From assembly GCF_018502485.1 (NCBI RefSeq), contig NZ_CP075546.1: a stretch of DNA of 64,000 bases. One strand, given 5' to 3'. Below, in pieces: positions 46,726-56,233 of the stretch (its first letter is position 1; every line of letters starts with the position of its first letter). The stretch is from Methanospirillum purgamenti. GTDB lineage: Archaea > Halobacteriota > Methanomicrobia > Methanomicrobiales > Methanospirillaceae. The position numbers and the translations under genes were made by a program. The notes beneath the pieces were generated by a model. That model was not told where the DNA came from. It was given only the letters and a program-made list of their open reading frames with translations, and did no database searches.

Positions 46726-48006
46726 ATGGAAAACCTGTCGCCATTGTATATATTGAATCGAATATTTCTCCTTATGGTCATCTGCACAATTTCCTTCTCC
46801 GGATTCGGTACAGCAGATAGTACGGCTAATGAAGAAGAGATCTCTCTTTATGCCTTAATTCCTACCGGAGAAGATATGTTATCAAAGGGGAAGGCAACGA
46901 AAGCGGCTCTGGAAATTGCATCAGAGGATTTGAATACCTTGTATGAAAAGACCGGATCTAAGAAAAGAGTCGTTGTTAATACCACCGATTACACATTAGA
47001 ACCAGGTTCAGCCCTCGCCGCCATAGAACAATTGAATTCTCTGGGAATTCACATGGTCCTGGGGTATTTTGCCAGTAGCGAACTGACAGAAATCAAACCA
47101 TTTGCTGATTCACATGACATGCTCATCTTGTCAACAGGGAGCACAGCAACTTCACTCTCTGTTGATGATAATATACTCCGATTCAATCCTGACGACTCAA
47201 ACATGGCTGATACAATAGTAATGCTTCTGAAAAATGAGGGCATTCATGATATTGTTCACCTGGTACGGGATGACATCTGCGGCAATGAACTGAGCTCGTT
47301 AATTCATGAAAAAATGGAAACAGATATGACCCTGGATGATATCGTACGATACGATCCTGAAGTAAGTTCCTATGAAGATGTTGTATCCAGGCTTGATACT
47401 CAGGTCGGAGCCGTTCTGGCAGAAGAAAAAGCAGAGAATGTGGGGGTGCTGGCACTTACGTTTGGTGAGATAGCACCGATCATGGAGGAGGCATCTGATG
47501 CAAAGTATCCAAATATCTCACGTGTCCGATGGTTTGGAACCGATGGAAACACCCTGATTCCTGACATCACGAACTCACGAGTCGCATCGAAATTTGCAGA
47601 AGATCAAAAATTTACCGGAACAACATATTCCCGTTTCATTATGGCCCAGGAAACGCCGGTTACGGGTGAATTTATCACGAAAATCGGGTACGACCCTGAC
47701 GGATATGCATATGGTACCTATGATATGGCGAAAATCGCAGTACAGGCAATCGAACTCAAGGGATCTGATGATGCACGTGCATTAAAGATAGCAGTAACTG
47801 CAGTTGCAGATATGTATTCAGGCCCTACTGGTGAAACATCTCTTATTGAAACTGGTGACCGATCTGAGATCCATTATGCATTCTGGACCGTAACAACCGA
47901 TTCATCTGGAAAGGGTACCTGGGAGTTTGTCGGTGAAGCAAACAAATGGGAAGGCGAATCATCCCCGGTCATCACCATGAAAGAAGATCATTTGAATGAA
48001 GAATAA
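46726..48006 (+). CDS. Type I periplasmic substrate-binding protein
   Basis: 426 residues. Signal peptide to about residue 33. The type I fold is seen in ISLYALIPTGEDMLSKGK, VLGYFASSELTEIKPFAD, LILSTGSTATSL, DIVHLVRDDICGNE and VRWFGTDGN, as in leucine/branched-chain amino-acid or amide binding proteins. No permease lies beside it, and another member is cut by the left edge of the window. It may feed a remote transporter or serve a sensor kinase. Confidence 0.87.
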   Translation: MENLSPLYILNRIFLLMVICTISFSGFGTADSTANEEEISLYALIPTGEDMLSKGKATKAALEIASEDLNTLYEKTGSKKRVVVNTTDYTLEPGSALAAIEQLNSLGIHMVLGYFASSELTEIKPFADSHDMLILSTGSTATSLSVDDNILRFNPDDSNMADTIVMLLKNEGIHDIVHLVRDDICGNELSSLIHEKMETDMTLDDIVRYDPEVSSYEDVVSRLDTQVGAVLAEEKAENVGVLALTFGEIAPIMEEASDAKYPNISRVRWFGTDGNTLIPDITNSRVASKFAEDQKFTGTTYSRFIMAQETPVTGEFITKIGYDPDGYAYGTYDMAKIAVQAIELKGSDDARALKIAVTAVADMYSGPTGETSLIETGDRSEIHYAFWTVTTDSSGKGTWEFVGEANKWEGESSPVITMKEDHLNEE

Positions 48007-48224
48007 CCATCCTTTCTTTTCTTGAGAATCAGATCCAGGGATTAAAAAAGATCCTGGTACTCACACTCGCCGATGTTGATACTACCACCAGTAATACCCA
48101 CAGATATGCGGGAGATTGTTCATATGAAATCCATGGCAAGTACTGACGTAAATAGAATAATTATGGGATAATTAATTACCTAATGAACCGTATGCTCATA
48201 TTATCCTATACAAGGAGGAATTCC

Positions 48225-49082
48225 ATGAACAACTCTCTAAAGATTACATTGACAATTTCGATTACTATTTGCTTCATAACCCTTTTGGGAGCAGCCGTCA
48301 CTCCCGACACTGATCAATATTATGGTGCGATGGAACCATTCATTCCCACGGTCCCCACGATCTCATTTAACGACACCCCGGTTCAATATGCAGAGGTAAA
48401 CGGAGTAACCCTCGGGTACCGGGAGTTTGGTTCCGGAGAGCCGCTCCTGATGATTGAGGGGTTCGGTGCCACCATGGATAACTGGGGGGAGAGTTTCATT
48501 GGCATCCTTTCCTCCAAATACCATGTGTATACCTATGATCACCGGGGAATGGGATATAGTAGTGATGGCGATGTCGCTCCCTCAATGACACAATATGCAG
48601 ATGATGCTGCAGCCCTGATGTCTGCTCTTGGGCATGAGCGTATGCACGTGTATGGCGCTTCAATGGGCTCCTCGATATCCCAACAACTGGTCATAGATCA
48701 TCCTGACCGGGTATGGAAATTAATCCTTGATTCAAATACCTATAGTGTCCTAATTCCGGAAACGAAAGCCTTACATGATGTTATCGAGACTGTAGCAAGT
48801 AACTTATCAGAACCACAAGGGCTTCGAAATGAAGCTGAAGCAAACCTAAAGTGGAATGGATCCTTTGAGGGTCTTTCAGGGATTGATAATGATGTAATGC
48901 TTGTCGTGGGGACTGACGATGTTCTTACTCCGGATAAGGTTTCTCTTCAGATTGCAGGGAGAATCAATGGATCATGGCTTGTGCGATTCAAAGGACTTCC
49001 TCATACCGGATACCACAAAGCCCCGATCCAGTACGGACAGAATGCCTTAAATTTCCTTGCAATGAATGAATCGCCCATGTGA
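48225..49082 (+). CDS. Exported alpha/beta hydrolase
   Basis: 285 residues from the ATG at 48225, which has a strong AAGGAGG six bases upstream; an in-frame ATG at 48183 has none. A signal peptide (KITLTISITICFITLLGAA) is followed by the hydrolase core: GEPLLMIEGFGATMDNW, VYTYDHRGMGYS, elbow VYGASMGSS, acid GTDDVLTPD and the His in GLPHTGYHK. The substrate may be an ester or lactone. A piece of the same gene family is at 43273. Confidence 0.85.
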   Translation: MNNSLKITLTISITICFITLLGAAVTPDTDQYYGAMEPFIPTVPTISFNDTPVQYAEVNGVTLGYREFGSGEPLLMIEGFGATMDNWGESFIGILSSKYHVYTYDHRGMGYSSDGDVAPSMTQYADDAAALMSALGHERMHVYGASMGSSISQQLVIDHPDRVWKLILDSNTYSVLIPETKALHDVIETVASNLSEPQGLRNEAEANLKWNGSFEGLSGIDNDVMLVVGTDDVLTPDKVSLQIAGRINGSWLVRFKGLPHTGYHKAPIQYGQNALNFLAMNESPM

Positions 49083-49248
49083 ATACTAAATTCCCGGTAA
49101 CAAGTTCTTTTTTGGAATTATGGTAACCGGATCACCTCACCGAACCATTTTTCTCGGGTAATCAGAGAAAAAATCCCTAATTATGGAGTATATGGAGAAA
49201 TACTCGCCTTTTACAATTCCTTATTTGGTTTTAAATTGACAGTACTGT

Positions 49249-50088
49249 ATGTCTATATGGAAATCTGGAATATTCCTAGTCTGTTTATGTTCATTTTTCT
49301 TGATTTCTCTCCCGGTTCTGGCTGTAGATCCGGGATCAGGAAATCTCACTCAGATCTGGGAGCAAATTCAGGACTACCGTTTTGTGGATCTCACCCATAC
49401 CTTTGAACCAGGTATCCCACACTGGAAAGGGGATCCTGATGAGACAGTAGAAACCCTCTACTCGTACGAACCAGGGAATGGAACACTCGGTTCAGGTTTT
49501 TATATGCAGTATTATTGCCATGTCGGGCAATGGGGAACTCATGTTGACCCTCCGGCACATTTCATAAAAGGACTCCGAACCCTTGATCAGATAAGTCCAC
49601 GGGAGATGATTCTCCCCCTGGTAGTGATAGATATTCACGAAAAGGTGTATCAAAACCCGGATTATGTTGTCACAATTAATGATGTAAAGGACTGGGAAGA
49701 GAAAAATGGTCAGATACCTGAAGGCTCTTTTGTAGCTCTTCGGACCGACTGGTCAAAACGCTGGCCTGACCAAGATGAAATGCAGAATACCGATTCCTTC
49801 GGGGTTGCCCACTATCCGGGATGGAGCCAGGAAGTGCTCACCTACCTGTATGAACAACGAAATATTACTGCATCCGGACATGAAACAACCGATACTGACC
49901 CAGGTATTGTTGTAAGCCAGGACAAATATCCACTGGAGACCTACGTTCTTTCCCAGAATAAATATCAGGTTGAATTATTGACAAATCTGGATCAGGTTTC
50001 TGAAGTTGGAGCTCTGATCGTTGTTGCATTCCCAAAACCTCTCGATGGATCTGGATTCCCAGCCAGAGTTTTTGCTATATGCCCGTAA
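49249..50088 (+). CDS. Exported cyclase-family metal hydrolase (KynB-like)
   Basis: 279 residues. Signal peptide to about residue 25. The PF04199 metal motif is complete: VDLTHTFEPGIPHW, then CHVGQWGTHVDPPAHF, and later ASGHETTDTDPG. The family includes kynurenine formamidase and isatin hydrolase, zinc or manganese enzymes that are normally cytosolic. Here the signal peptide would place it outside the membrane. Substrate unknown. Confidence 0.85.
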   Translation: MSIWKSGIFLVCLCSFFLISLPVLAVDPGSGNLTQIWEQIQDYRFVDLTHTFEPGIPHWKGDPDETVETLYSYEPGNGTLGSGFYMQYYCHVGQWGTHVDPPAHFIKGLRTLDQISPREMILPLVVIDIHEKVYQNPDYVVTINDVKDWEEKNGQIPEGSFVALRTDWSKRWPDQDEMQNTDSFGVAHYPGWSQEVLTYLYEQRNITASGHETTDTDPGIVVSQDKYPLETYVLSQNKYQVELLTNLDQVSEVGALIVVAFPKPLDGSGFPARVFAICP

Positions 50089-50410
50089 AAAAGAGAACTG
50101 AAATAATGCCTTAATTTTTTAAATCAGTAACTACCCTCCCTTTTCCTATGACGACCTTCTTAAAAAGAAGTACATATATCCATATTCTTTTGAATATTTT
50201 CAGTAGATATCCATCTCAATCTCAAATCCCGGGATAATAATATCTTGTGTTTATAAATCATACAGAGATAATCATCATTTCGCTTCTCTCCTGGGTTGAA
50301 GAGAGTTGGATATCCATCCAGTCATAAAAGACATATCTGACAGAATTTTTAGAATTAAAGAAAAGAAAATCTTAATATCATCACACCTACATCATCTGAA
50401 TATCGTTATT
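50089..50410. other. Leader region of the 5TMR-LYT paralogue
   Basis: About 320 bp. The frame of the next gene stays open upstream to a TTG at 50306, but this part reads as unlikely protein and has no ribosome-binding site. A/T-rich runs near 50170 and 50240 may hold promoters. Nothing else seen. Confidence 0.3.
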
Positions 50411-51070
50411 ATGACATCAACACAGCCCCATGGTTTTTTTGGAGATTATCTCACCCTTTTTGCAGCATGTGAAGTGTATATTTATGTTTTCATGGAGATC
50501 GTTACAAAAATTCACGTTGTAGAACAAGTAATCTTTAAAAAGGCAACAATCCGTGACTATACCGGTTTTGTGATAATCTTTGGTTTATTCTCAATTTTTG
50601 GCACTTATATCGGTATCCCTGTTGAGGATGGAGTTATTAGTAACATCAGGGATCTGTCACCAATGATCAGCGGGCTTGTGGGTGGCCCATATGTGGGATT
50701 CATAGTAGGATTAATCGGAGGAGTTCACCGGTTCTCTCTTGGAGGAGAGACCGCAGTTACCTGTCTGATTGCAACAATTCTGGCAGGGCTCTTTGCAGGT
50801 ATATTGTATCACTTGAATAAAGGGAAATTACCGGGTATCATCCCTGCTATGGCATTTGCTGCAGCATTTGAAATATTTCATGGATTCATTGGAATGATAA
50901 TGGTGCAGCCATTGAGTGAAGGAATAGAATTATTCTTCAGGGTAACGCCAAGCATGGTTATTGCAAATGCACTTGGTCTGGCAATCAGTATCATTATTGT
51001 GAATAGTAAAATTGAACTTGAGTCCTTTTTACACCCAGAAGTGCAGGAAAATGGAGAAACAGAGTCATGA
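50411..51070 (+). CDS. Kinase-less 5TMR-LYT membrane protein
   Basis: 219 residues from the ATG at 50411. The 5TMR-LYT domain is complete, with NIRDLSPMISGLVGG and GGVHRFSLGG matching the sensor domain of the 43531 kinase. The chain stops about 15 residues after the last membrane segment, with no PAS or kinase. It could bind the same ligand and act through another protein, or be a leftover of a kinase gene. Confidence 0.8.
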   Translation: MTSTQPHGFFGDYLTLFAACEVYIYVFMEIVTKIHVVEQVIFKKATIRDYTGFVIIFGLFSIFGTYIGIPVEDGVISNIRDLSPMISGLVGGPYVGFIVGLIGGVHRFSLGGETAVTCLIATILAGLFAGILYHLNKGKLPGIIPAMAFAAAFEIFHGFIGMIMVQPLSEGIELFFRVTPSMVIANALGLAISIIIVNSKIELESFLHPEVQENGETES

Positions 51071-51145
51071 ATCCCAGAGGCACCATTCCGTCAGAGGGAG
51101 AGTGAACATAAAAATTAGTACGGTTTTATATTGCCGATGATCAGG

Positions 51146-51637
51146 TCATACCTGCTCATCAGCCATCTCATACCTATAAAACCGGTGATCATTCCAGAGC
51201 CATTCACAAGCCAGCACAGCAGGAACAAACATGGGTTTATACCGAATTCTGATACGAAATCTCTTTTTAGTACGGTCCCGGACAACTCTTTTTCCATGTA
51301 CCTGTTGATGGCAGGTATGGCAGAGAACACGAAGGTTTCCGGTAGTTGAGTCTCCTCCCATGGAGAGTGGGATGATGTGATGGACCGACAGATCTTTTTG
51401 TTCTCCACAGATCTGGCATCGGTATCCATCTCTCTGAAGTATCTGCCGACGGATAACATTCCAATACTGCGGTCGTCTTCCTCTGATGGATGCATGTTCT
51501 TGCTCCACCCATGAATAAAAAAGATCCCTACATCGGGGAGAGCAGCATGAATCAAAGGAGTGGTCGGAATCAAGAGGCATCTCACACCAGCGACAAAGTC
51601 CTGTGTGCTTTTGGATTGTCTCACCGGATTGATTCAT
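51146..51637 (-). CDS. HNH endonuclease-like protein
   Basis: 163 residues. An N-terminal zinc-ribbon-like part (CRWCEMPLD, CCSPRCRD) precedes the HNH core CQICGEQKDLSVHHIIPLS, GGDSTTGNLRVLCHTCHQQVH, with all metal and catalytic His/Asn in place. A stand-alone nuclease of this shape may act in repair or restriction, or be a domesticated homing enzyme. No intron or intein host is next to it. Confidence 0.82.
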   Translation of the reverse strand: MNQSGETIQKHTGLCRWCEMPLDSDHSFDSCCSPRCRDLFYSWVEQEHASIRGRRPQYWNVIRRQILQRDGYRCQICGEQKDLSVHHIIPLSMGGDSTTGNLRVLCHTCHQQVHGKRVVRDRTKKRFRIRIRYKPMFVPAVLACEWLWNDHRFYRYEMADEQV

Positions 51638-51783
51638 CCAGACAATACATCAATCTGCTAACATATATTATTAACGATTTAATCTATTAACTTCAAAAAA
51701 ATATATTGAACTATGATTTTATTGTGGCGAATATATTCTCATGAGAAAAGCACTATCTTTAGTAAATACTATGAAAACAGGCT

Positions 51784-52656
51784 ATGAACCCAACCGCCCT
51801 TCCATACCTGGAAGTAGTACAAATCCATGAAAAAAATGCATCTTCCACTTTCCCCCCCCGATCTAAGGAAGACAATATTGAGCCGGATGTGAGATGCTCA
51901 GCTAGAAACAGGATTGAAACTCATATTCGCCCATATCAAAAGACCTCCCTTGCATGGGAATTATTGACAAAAGTAAGTCCTATTTCTGTCCTTTGGGACA
52001 TGGCTGCTTTCACGACCACCGGGCGGCTCAGGATGAATGATCATGGGAGTATACATGCACAGGTCACTGCCGTATCTGCCCTCACCATTCTGGATCTTCT
52101 CTCCTCATCAGAGATTGAACCTGACATTATGAAAAAGGGGGGTGATCTGGATGATGCGACGCTTATTGTTCTTGTAAGTGCCGTATGTCATGATATCGGG
52201 AATGCCATTCACCGGGATGACCATCTGTCACATTCCATGATGCTGGCTCAGCCAATCCTTGACAATATTCTTCCAGTCATTTATCCAGATCCGAAAACCT
52301 CTCTGCTTATCAGAACATTTATTCTATCTGCAATTCATTCACATCATGGAGATCCAAAACCTCTTACTATCGAGGGGAGTATCATCAGTGTTGCTGATGC
52401 CTGTGATATGACAAAAGGCCGGGCATATCATTCAACCGATATCTCCACCGCTTCCATGCATGCAATATCAACTTTGGCAATAGATGATGTGAGCATCACC
52501 AGAGGGTTGAATCGTCCGGTCGAGATCCAGATTGTTATGTCCCAGATTGCCGGGATGTTCCAGGTCCATGAAACTCTGATACCAAAGATCAACGCGGGAT
52601 TATTAAAAGAACAGATAAATGTCTATATTCCGCTCCAGGACCAGTATATCTATTAA
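51784..52656 (+). CDS. HD-superfamily phosphohydrolase
   Basis: 290 residues. HD motifs are in order: HAQVTAVSALTILD, AVCHDIGNAIHRDDH, ILSAIHSHHGD and VADACDMTKGRAYHS, the set seen in metal-dependent phosphohydrolases of the archaeal HD group. The N-terminal 60 residues are unmatched. Substrate unknown, probably a nucleotide. Confidence 0.82.
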   Translation: MNPTALPYLEVVQIHEKNASSTFPPRSKEDNIEPDVRCSARNRIETHIRPYQKTSLAWELLTKVSPISVLWDMAAFTTTGRLRMNDHGSIHAQVTAVSALTILDLLSSSEIEPDIMKKGGDLDDATLIVLVSAVCHDIGNAIHRDDHLSHSMMLAQPILDNILPVIYPDPKTSLLIRTFILSAIHSHHGDPKPLTIEGSIISVADACDMTKGRAYHSTDISTASMHAISTLAIDDVSITRGLNRPVEIQIVMSQIAGMFQVHETLIPKINAGLLKEQINVYIPLQDQYIY

Positions 52657-52822
52657 AAAAGGCAGGATGGGAAAATAATCATCACCGATCTGATCGGGAT
52701 ACCAGATTTTTACATTAATTATTGCAGAGATTCAGGTGTTTTTGATATTCATCAGAACACTCTTAAGGGCCTGATTATGGGTTCAAAAAATATTAATTGA
52801 ATAATGACAAACCTGTCTTAAA

Positions 52823-53380
52823 ATGAACCCAATCGTTTTTTTGATTTCATTTCTGCCATGGATACTATTCGGATTATTTGCCGGGCATTCTCTGGTTGAA
52901 CTTGAAACTGCTCTTATTATCTCTTTAGTTATTTCGGTTATCGTCGGATACCGAGATATGCGGGACAAACTCATCGTTCCCTGGGTGACATTCTCCTTCT
53001 TTGTAGGAATGGTTGTAGCCCTGATTGTCCTTCAGTGGTATAGTATCATCCCGTATATTGGAATTGCATCAAACACAGTTCTCACGGGAATTGCATTCGG
53101 AAGCCTTGCAATTGGTATTCCCTTTACCATCCAGTATGCTAAACGGGATGTTCCCCGCGAACGTTGGGAGAACCCGGTTTTCATTCAGATTAATAAAGTC
53201 CTCACCGCATTCTGGGGTATTCTCTTCCTGCTGGGATTGCTGCTGAGTATATACAAGTTCTTTTATCCAGATACGCTGGGTATCTTCGGAGATGCGTACA
53301 TGTGGATATCCATTATCGTCGGGATCGTTTTCACCATGAAATACCCGGCTTATGCGAAAGCCAAAAGTCAGACACAATAA
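52823..53380 (+). CDS. Six-helix membrane protein, function unknown
   Basis: 185 residues, nearly all within about six membrane segments (first: IVFLISFLPWILFGLFAGHS). The second and third are joined by a charged loop (GYRDMRDK). No family recognised with certainty. Confidence 0.7.
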   Translation: MNPIVFLISFLPWILFGLFAGHSLVELETALIISLVISVIVGYRDMRDKLIVPWVTFSFFVGMVVALIVLQWYSIIPYIGIASNTVLTGIAFGSLAIGIPFTIQYAKRDVPRERWENPVFIQINKVLTAFWGILFLLGLLLSIYKFFYPDTLGIFGDAYMWISIIVGIVFTMKYPAYAKAKSQTQ

Positions 53381-53550
53381 AATACCATGAAATTATCTGC
53401 CATACTTTTTGACCGGTTCTACCCATTTAAGGATGTAATTGCAGAGGAACACCGTTTATGAAGGCCCTGTTCCCAGCAGATGAAGAAATCTCTCTCAAAT
53501 AACAATCAAAAGGGAGAAGGGGTACCCATGCTGGATAACCGGATGACACA

Positions 53551-54183
53551 TTAATCTTCTTCTATTATGTCAGGAAACAGAATCTCTGTGATGATATGGG
53601 CCGGAAACAACAATAACCAGAAATACAGGGCAAATGTCGGCTTCATAAACGAGATCGGTATTGAGAGCAGAAAGATGACCGGGCTGATATAATTCTTAAA
53701 CGTAGTCAGTCTGACAAAATCCTCTGGCAGATCCTTTTTGATATGCAGATATCTCCGCGATGCATAATGCCAGATGAAACCCAGTAATATTCCTGGAGCA
53801 GCATACCCCAGTGCAGCAATAATTACCGCCAGCTGGATATGTCCATATTCATTGATGAGTTTCGTAACAAACGGCATCATAATGATAAACAGCAGAAAAA
53901 AAGTATTCAGCCGCATCAGGATGCCATCATACCCGGTAATAAACCGGAAGATACGGTGATGATTTGACCAGTATGCAGCAGTTATGATAAAGGTAAGGAA
54001 AAAATACAGGAAATGGGAGTATTCATCAACCAGACCCTGGACCAGAAGTGCATCCTGCTGTTTTTGTAGGTCAGGAACTACAAGGTCTATTGCCAGTAGT
54101 GTGAGAGAAAATGCAAAGACCGCATCACTAATCCCGATAATACGATCTAATCCTCGTCTTTCGTAGTAATCACTTTTTTTCAT
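53551..54183 (-). CDS. TMEM175/DUF1211-like membrane channel protein
   Basis: 210 residues with about five to six membrane segments. The first carries RIIGISDAVFAFSLTLLAID, the family's F-S-D-AVFA-type helix, which lines the pore in potassium-conducting TMEM175 homologues. The Phe of FSD is Ile-Ser here. It would form a tetramer of single-repeat subunits. Potassium conduction is inferred. Confidence 0.8.
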   Translation of the reverse strand: MKKSDYYERRGLDRIIGISDAVFAFSLTLLAIDLVVPDLQKQQDALLVQGLVDEYSHFLYFFLTFIITAAYWSNHHRIFRFITGYDGILMRLNTFFLLFIIMMPFVTKLINEYGHIQLAVIIAALGYAAPGILLGFIWHYASRRYLHIKKDLPEDFVRLTTFKNYISPVIFLLSIPISFMKPTFALYFWLLLFPAHIITEILFPDIIEED

Positions 54184-54366
54184 ACCTCACTCCGGTTTAT
54201 AAGATAAGCATACCTACAACTACCCGTATGATGGCTACAGTAAGGGCACTTTTTATCAATAATCAAATTATCTCATGAGATTTAGGTTTCGTTCATTTTA
54301 TATTTTTTTCCTGATACAATATGCGTGATGAAACTTCCTTTTGTTTCCAGGACGATATACTAAGGA

Positions 54367-55452
54367 ATGAGCCCTATCTTATCTAAGCGGCATTTAGTGG
54401 AGGATTTTACTGATTGCTTTGATTTCATTGGAGACCAGTTATCAAAATCCCTCATTCAGGACATTCTTTCAGAATATGAAAAGATATGGGCTGAAGATTC
54501 GGAAAGTATTGATATATTGTATGATTGTGAGAGTTTACTTGCTCTTCTCCGTGATCATGAAAAAGCCATCACATTCTTAGATCAAATAGATGGTGAATAT
54601 GGATCAGGCATGCGTATGCTCAGACGTGCTTCCCATTATGCTGGTTTAAATGATAAAGAAGGAGTGAAAAAATCCCTCTATCCACTTTTTTCTCATCCAT
54701 GCAATGAACATGAAAAAGAATGTGCATTTATAGCTTTTGGTCGTCTAGACGATAAGGTATCTACAGCACGAGTATGGAAAGAACTATTAAAAGAGAAAGA
54801 ACTTGAAAACCAGGTTTTTCATGAGGAAATATTCAGTAATCCAGACTCATATAACTGCCTTTCCCACCTGCATATACGTGAGTGGAATGAGGGAGTCCGC
54901 CTCCTCTACCGGTTTGATATCAGGGAAAACCGGGACATTGAATTATATGCCCTGGTCTCAATGATCCATTATCAGGTTGGCATTGTCTATAATTCTATCA
55001 TAGATATGATTCAGAATTCCGGCCCATATGAGGCATTTACTGGTATGACGGTTGCTCTTGCCATCTCAACCGGAGCTCTGTCCTGGATTACTGAACTCAG
55101 AGATATGGTGACCATTGATGAACCGAAAGTATATCAGGAACTGATCCTGAACCTTGAGGGGGTGCGAAAATACCAGACATTCTTTACCATCGGCGAACGA
55201 TTGCTCACCATACCTACAACCACTTTTCAACCGAATGAGTCATTCCTGCATAATCTAGTCAAAGAGACAGGCGGGGATGTGTATCAGGTGTATACTCTCT
55301 TGAATCTTTTCACAGAGGCAGGAAACGACACAGATTATGAACATCTTCTTGACATATTGCTCAATTTGGATCCTGACATCGAGAGAAAAGCGATGATGAG
55401 GAGAGAGATGGATGGATACCTTGGACCTCAACCTCCTTTTGATCTTGAATAA
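54367..55452 (+). CDS. Helical-repeat protein, function unknown
   Basis: 361 residues, all helical, with TPR-like pairs (SIDILYDCESLLALLRDHEK, AITFLDQIDGEYG). No signal peptide. It precedes a small TPR gene on the same strand by 170 bp. Probably a scaffold. No specific family recognised. Confidence 0.65.
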   Translation: MSPILSKRHLVEDFTDCFDFIGDQLSKSLIQDILSEYEKIWAEDSESIDILYDCESLLALLRDHEKAITFLDQIDGEYGSGMRMLRRASHYAGLNDKEGVKKSLYPLFSHPCNEHEKECAFIAFGRLDDKVSTARVWKELLKEKELENQVFHEEIFSNPDSYNCLSHLHIREWNEGVRLLYRFDIRENRDIELYALVSMIHYQVGIVYNSIIDMIQNSGPYEAFTGMTVALAISTGALSWITELRDMVTIDEPKVYQELILNLEGVRKYQTFFTIGERLLTIPTTTFQPNESFLHNLVKETGGDVYQVYTLLNLFTEAGNDTDYEHLLDILLNLDPDIERKAMMRREMDGYLGPQPPFDLE

Positions 55453-55622
55453 GGTTTGTGTCAGGAAAAGTCTCTGAAATTTTTTAAAGCATTTTTTTCA
55501 GGTAAGGGTATTTTGTATAAAAATTGTCAGAATATCCTTTGGTATCTCCTTCGTTTAAATCCATCATCCCATCCATCTATCAAAGCACTATTCTTAATAC
55601 AAACTCCGAGGTACCAGTACCT

Positions 55623-55997
55623 ATGGCATACCGTGGTGATCTTGATGCATGGTACAATAAAGGATATGCATTAAAAGAACAGGGAAAACTAGATCAGGCA
55701 ATCGCAGCGTTTGACAAGGCACTGGAGGTGGGGCCTGAAGATGCAAGAATCTGGACTATAAAGGGAAATACCCTCCTTGAACTTGGTCAGCATGAAAAAG
55801 CCATTGATGCCTATAATCATGTCCTCCGCACTTTTCCGGATAATGCAGACACCATTGTCAATATTGCTTCAGCTCTGATTGAAATGGGGAGATATGACGA
55901 GGCAATAAAAGAATGTAACCGGGCATTAGAGATAGACCCGGATCATTATCTCGCCCTGGTCTTCCTTCAGCAGGCCAAAGAAAAAACGAAAAGCTAG
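55623..55997 (+). CDS. Small TPR protein
   Basis: 124 residues from the ATG at 55623; an upstream TTG at 55524 adds a tail that does not look coding. Three TPR units are clear: AWYNKGYALKEQGKLDQAIA, IWTIKGNTLLELGQHEKAID and TIVNIASALIEMGRYDEAIK. A protein-binding adaptor. Confidence 0.8.
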   Translation: MAYRGDLDAWYNKGYALKEQGKLDQAIAAFDKALEVGPEDARIWTIKGNTLLELGQHEKAIDAYNHVLRTFPDNADTIVNIASALIEMGRYDEAIKECNRALEIDPDHYLALVFLQQAKEKTKS

Positions 55998-56069
55998 AGA
56001 ATTACCCCTTAAATAAACCCAAGGAGAAAACCATCCACAACTTCCTTTTTTGTCTCGAATGATTATTAC

Positions 56070-56224
56070 CTACGTATCATCTCCATGAATCTTCACAAAT
56101 AAGGAGGTCTCTTTCCCATCCTTGGTAATATAGCCGTTTGGATAGATATTCCCTTCATTATCCAGATGGACTCTTTTTCTGGATACTCCTGATTGGGCTA
56201 AGGATTTCCCAATCGGAAAAAATT
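56070..56224 (-). pseudogene. Short coding remnant
   Basis: Open for about 51 codons with no start codon; ends NIYPNGYITKDGKETSLFV, KIHGDDT, stop at 56070. Protein-like text, but no family recognised. It lies between two TPR genes. Confidence 0.3.
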
Positions 56225-56233
56225 AGAGGAGAG

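Noticed and set aside
46302..46820. A 172-residue plus-strand frame before the binding-protein gene
   Set aside because: It overlaps the start of the WxGTW gene antisense and the signal peptide of the 46726 gene out of frame, and has no family features.
51115..51624. A 169-residue minus-strand gene overlapping the HNH gene
   Set aside because: It overlaps in another frame and has no recognisable content, while the HNH frame has the full motif set.
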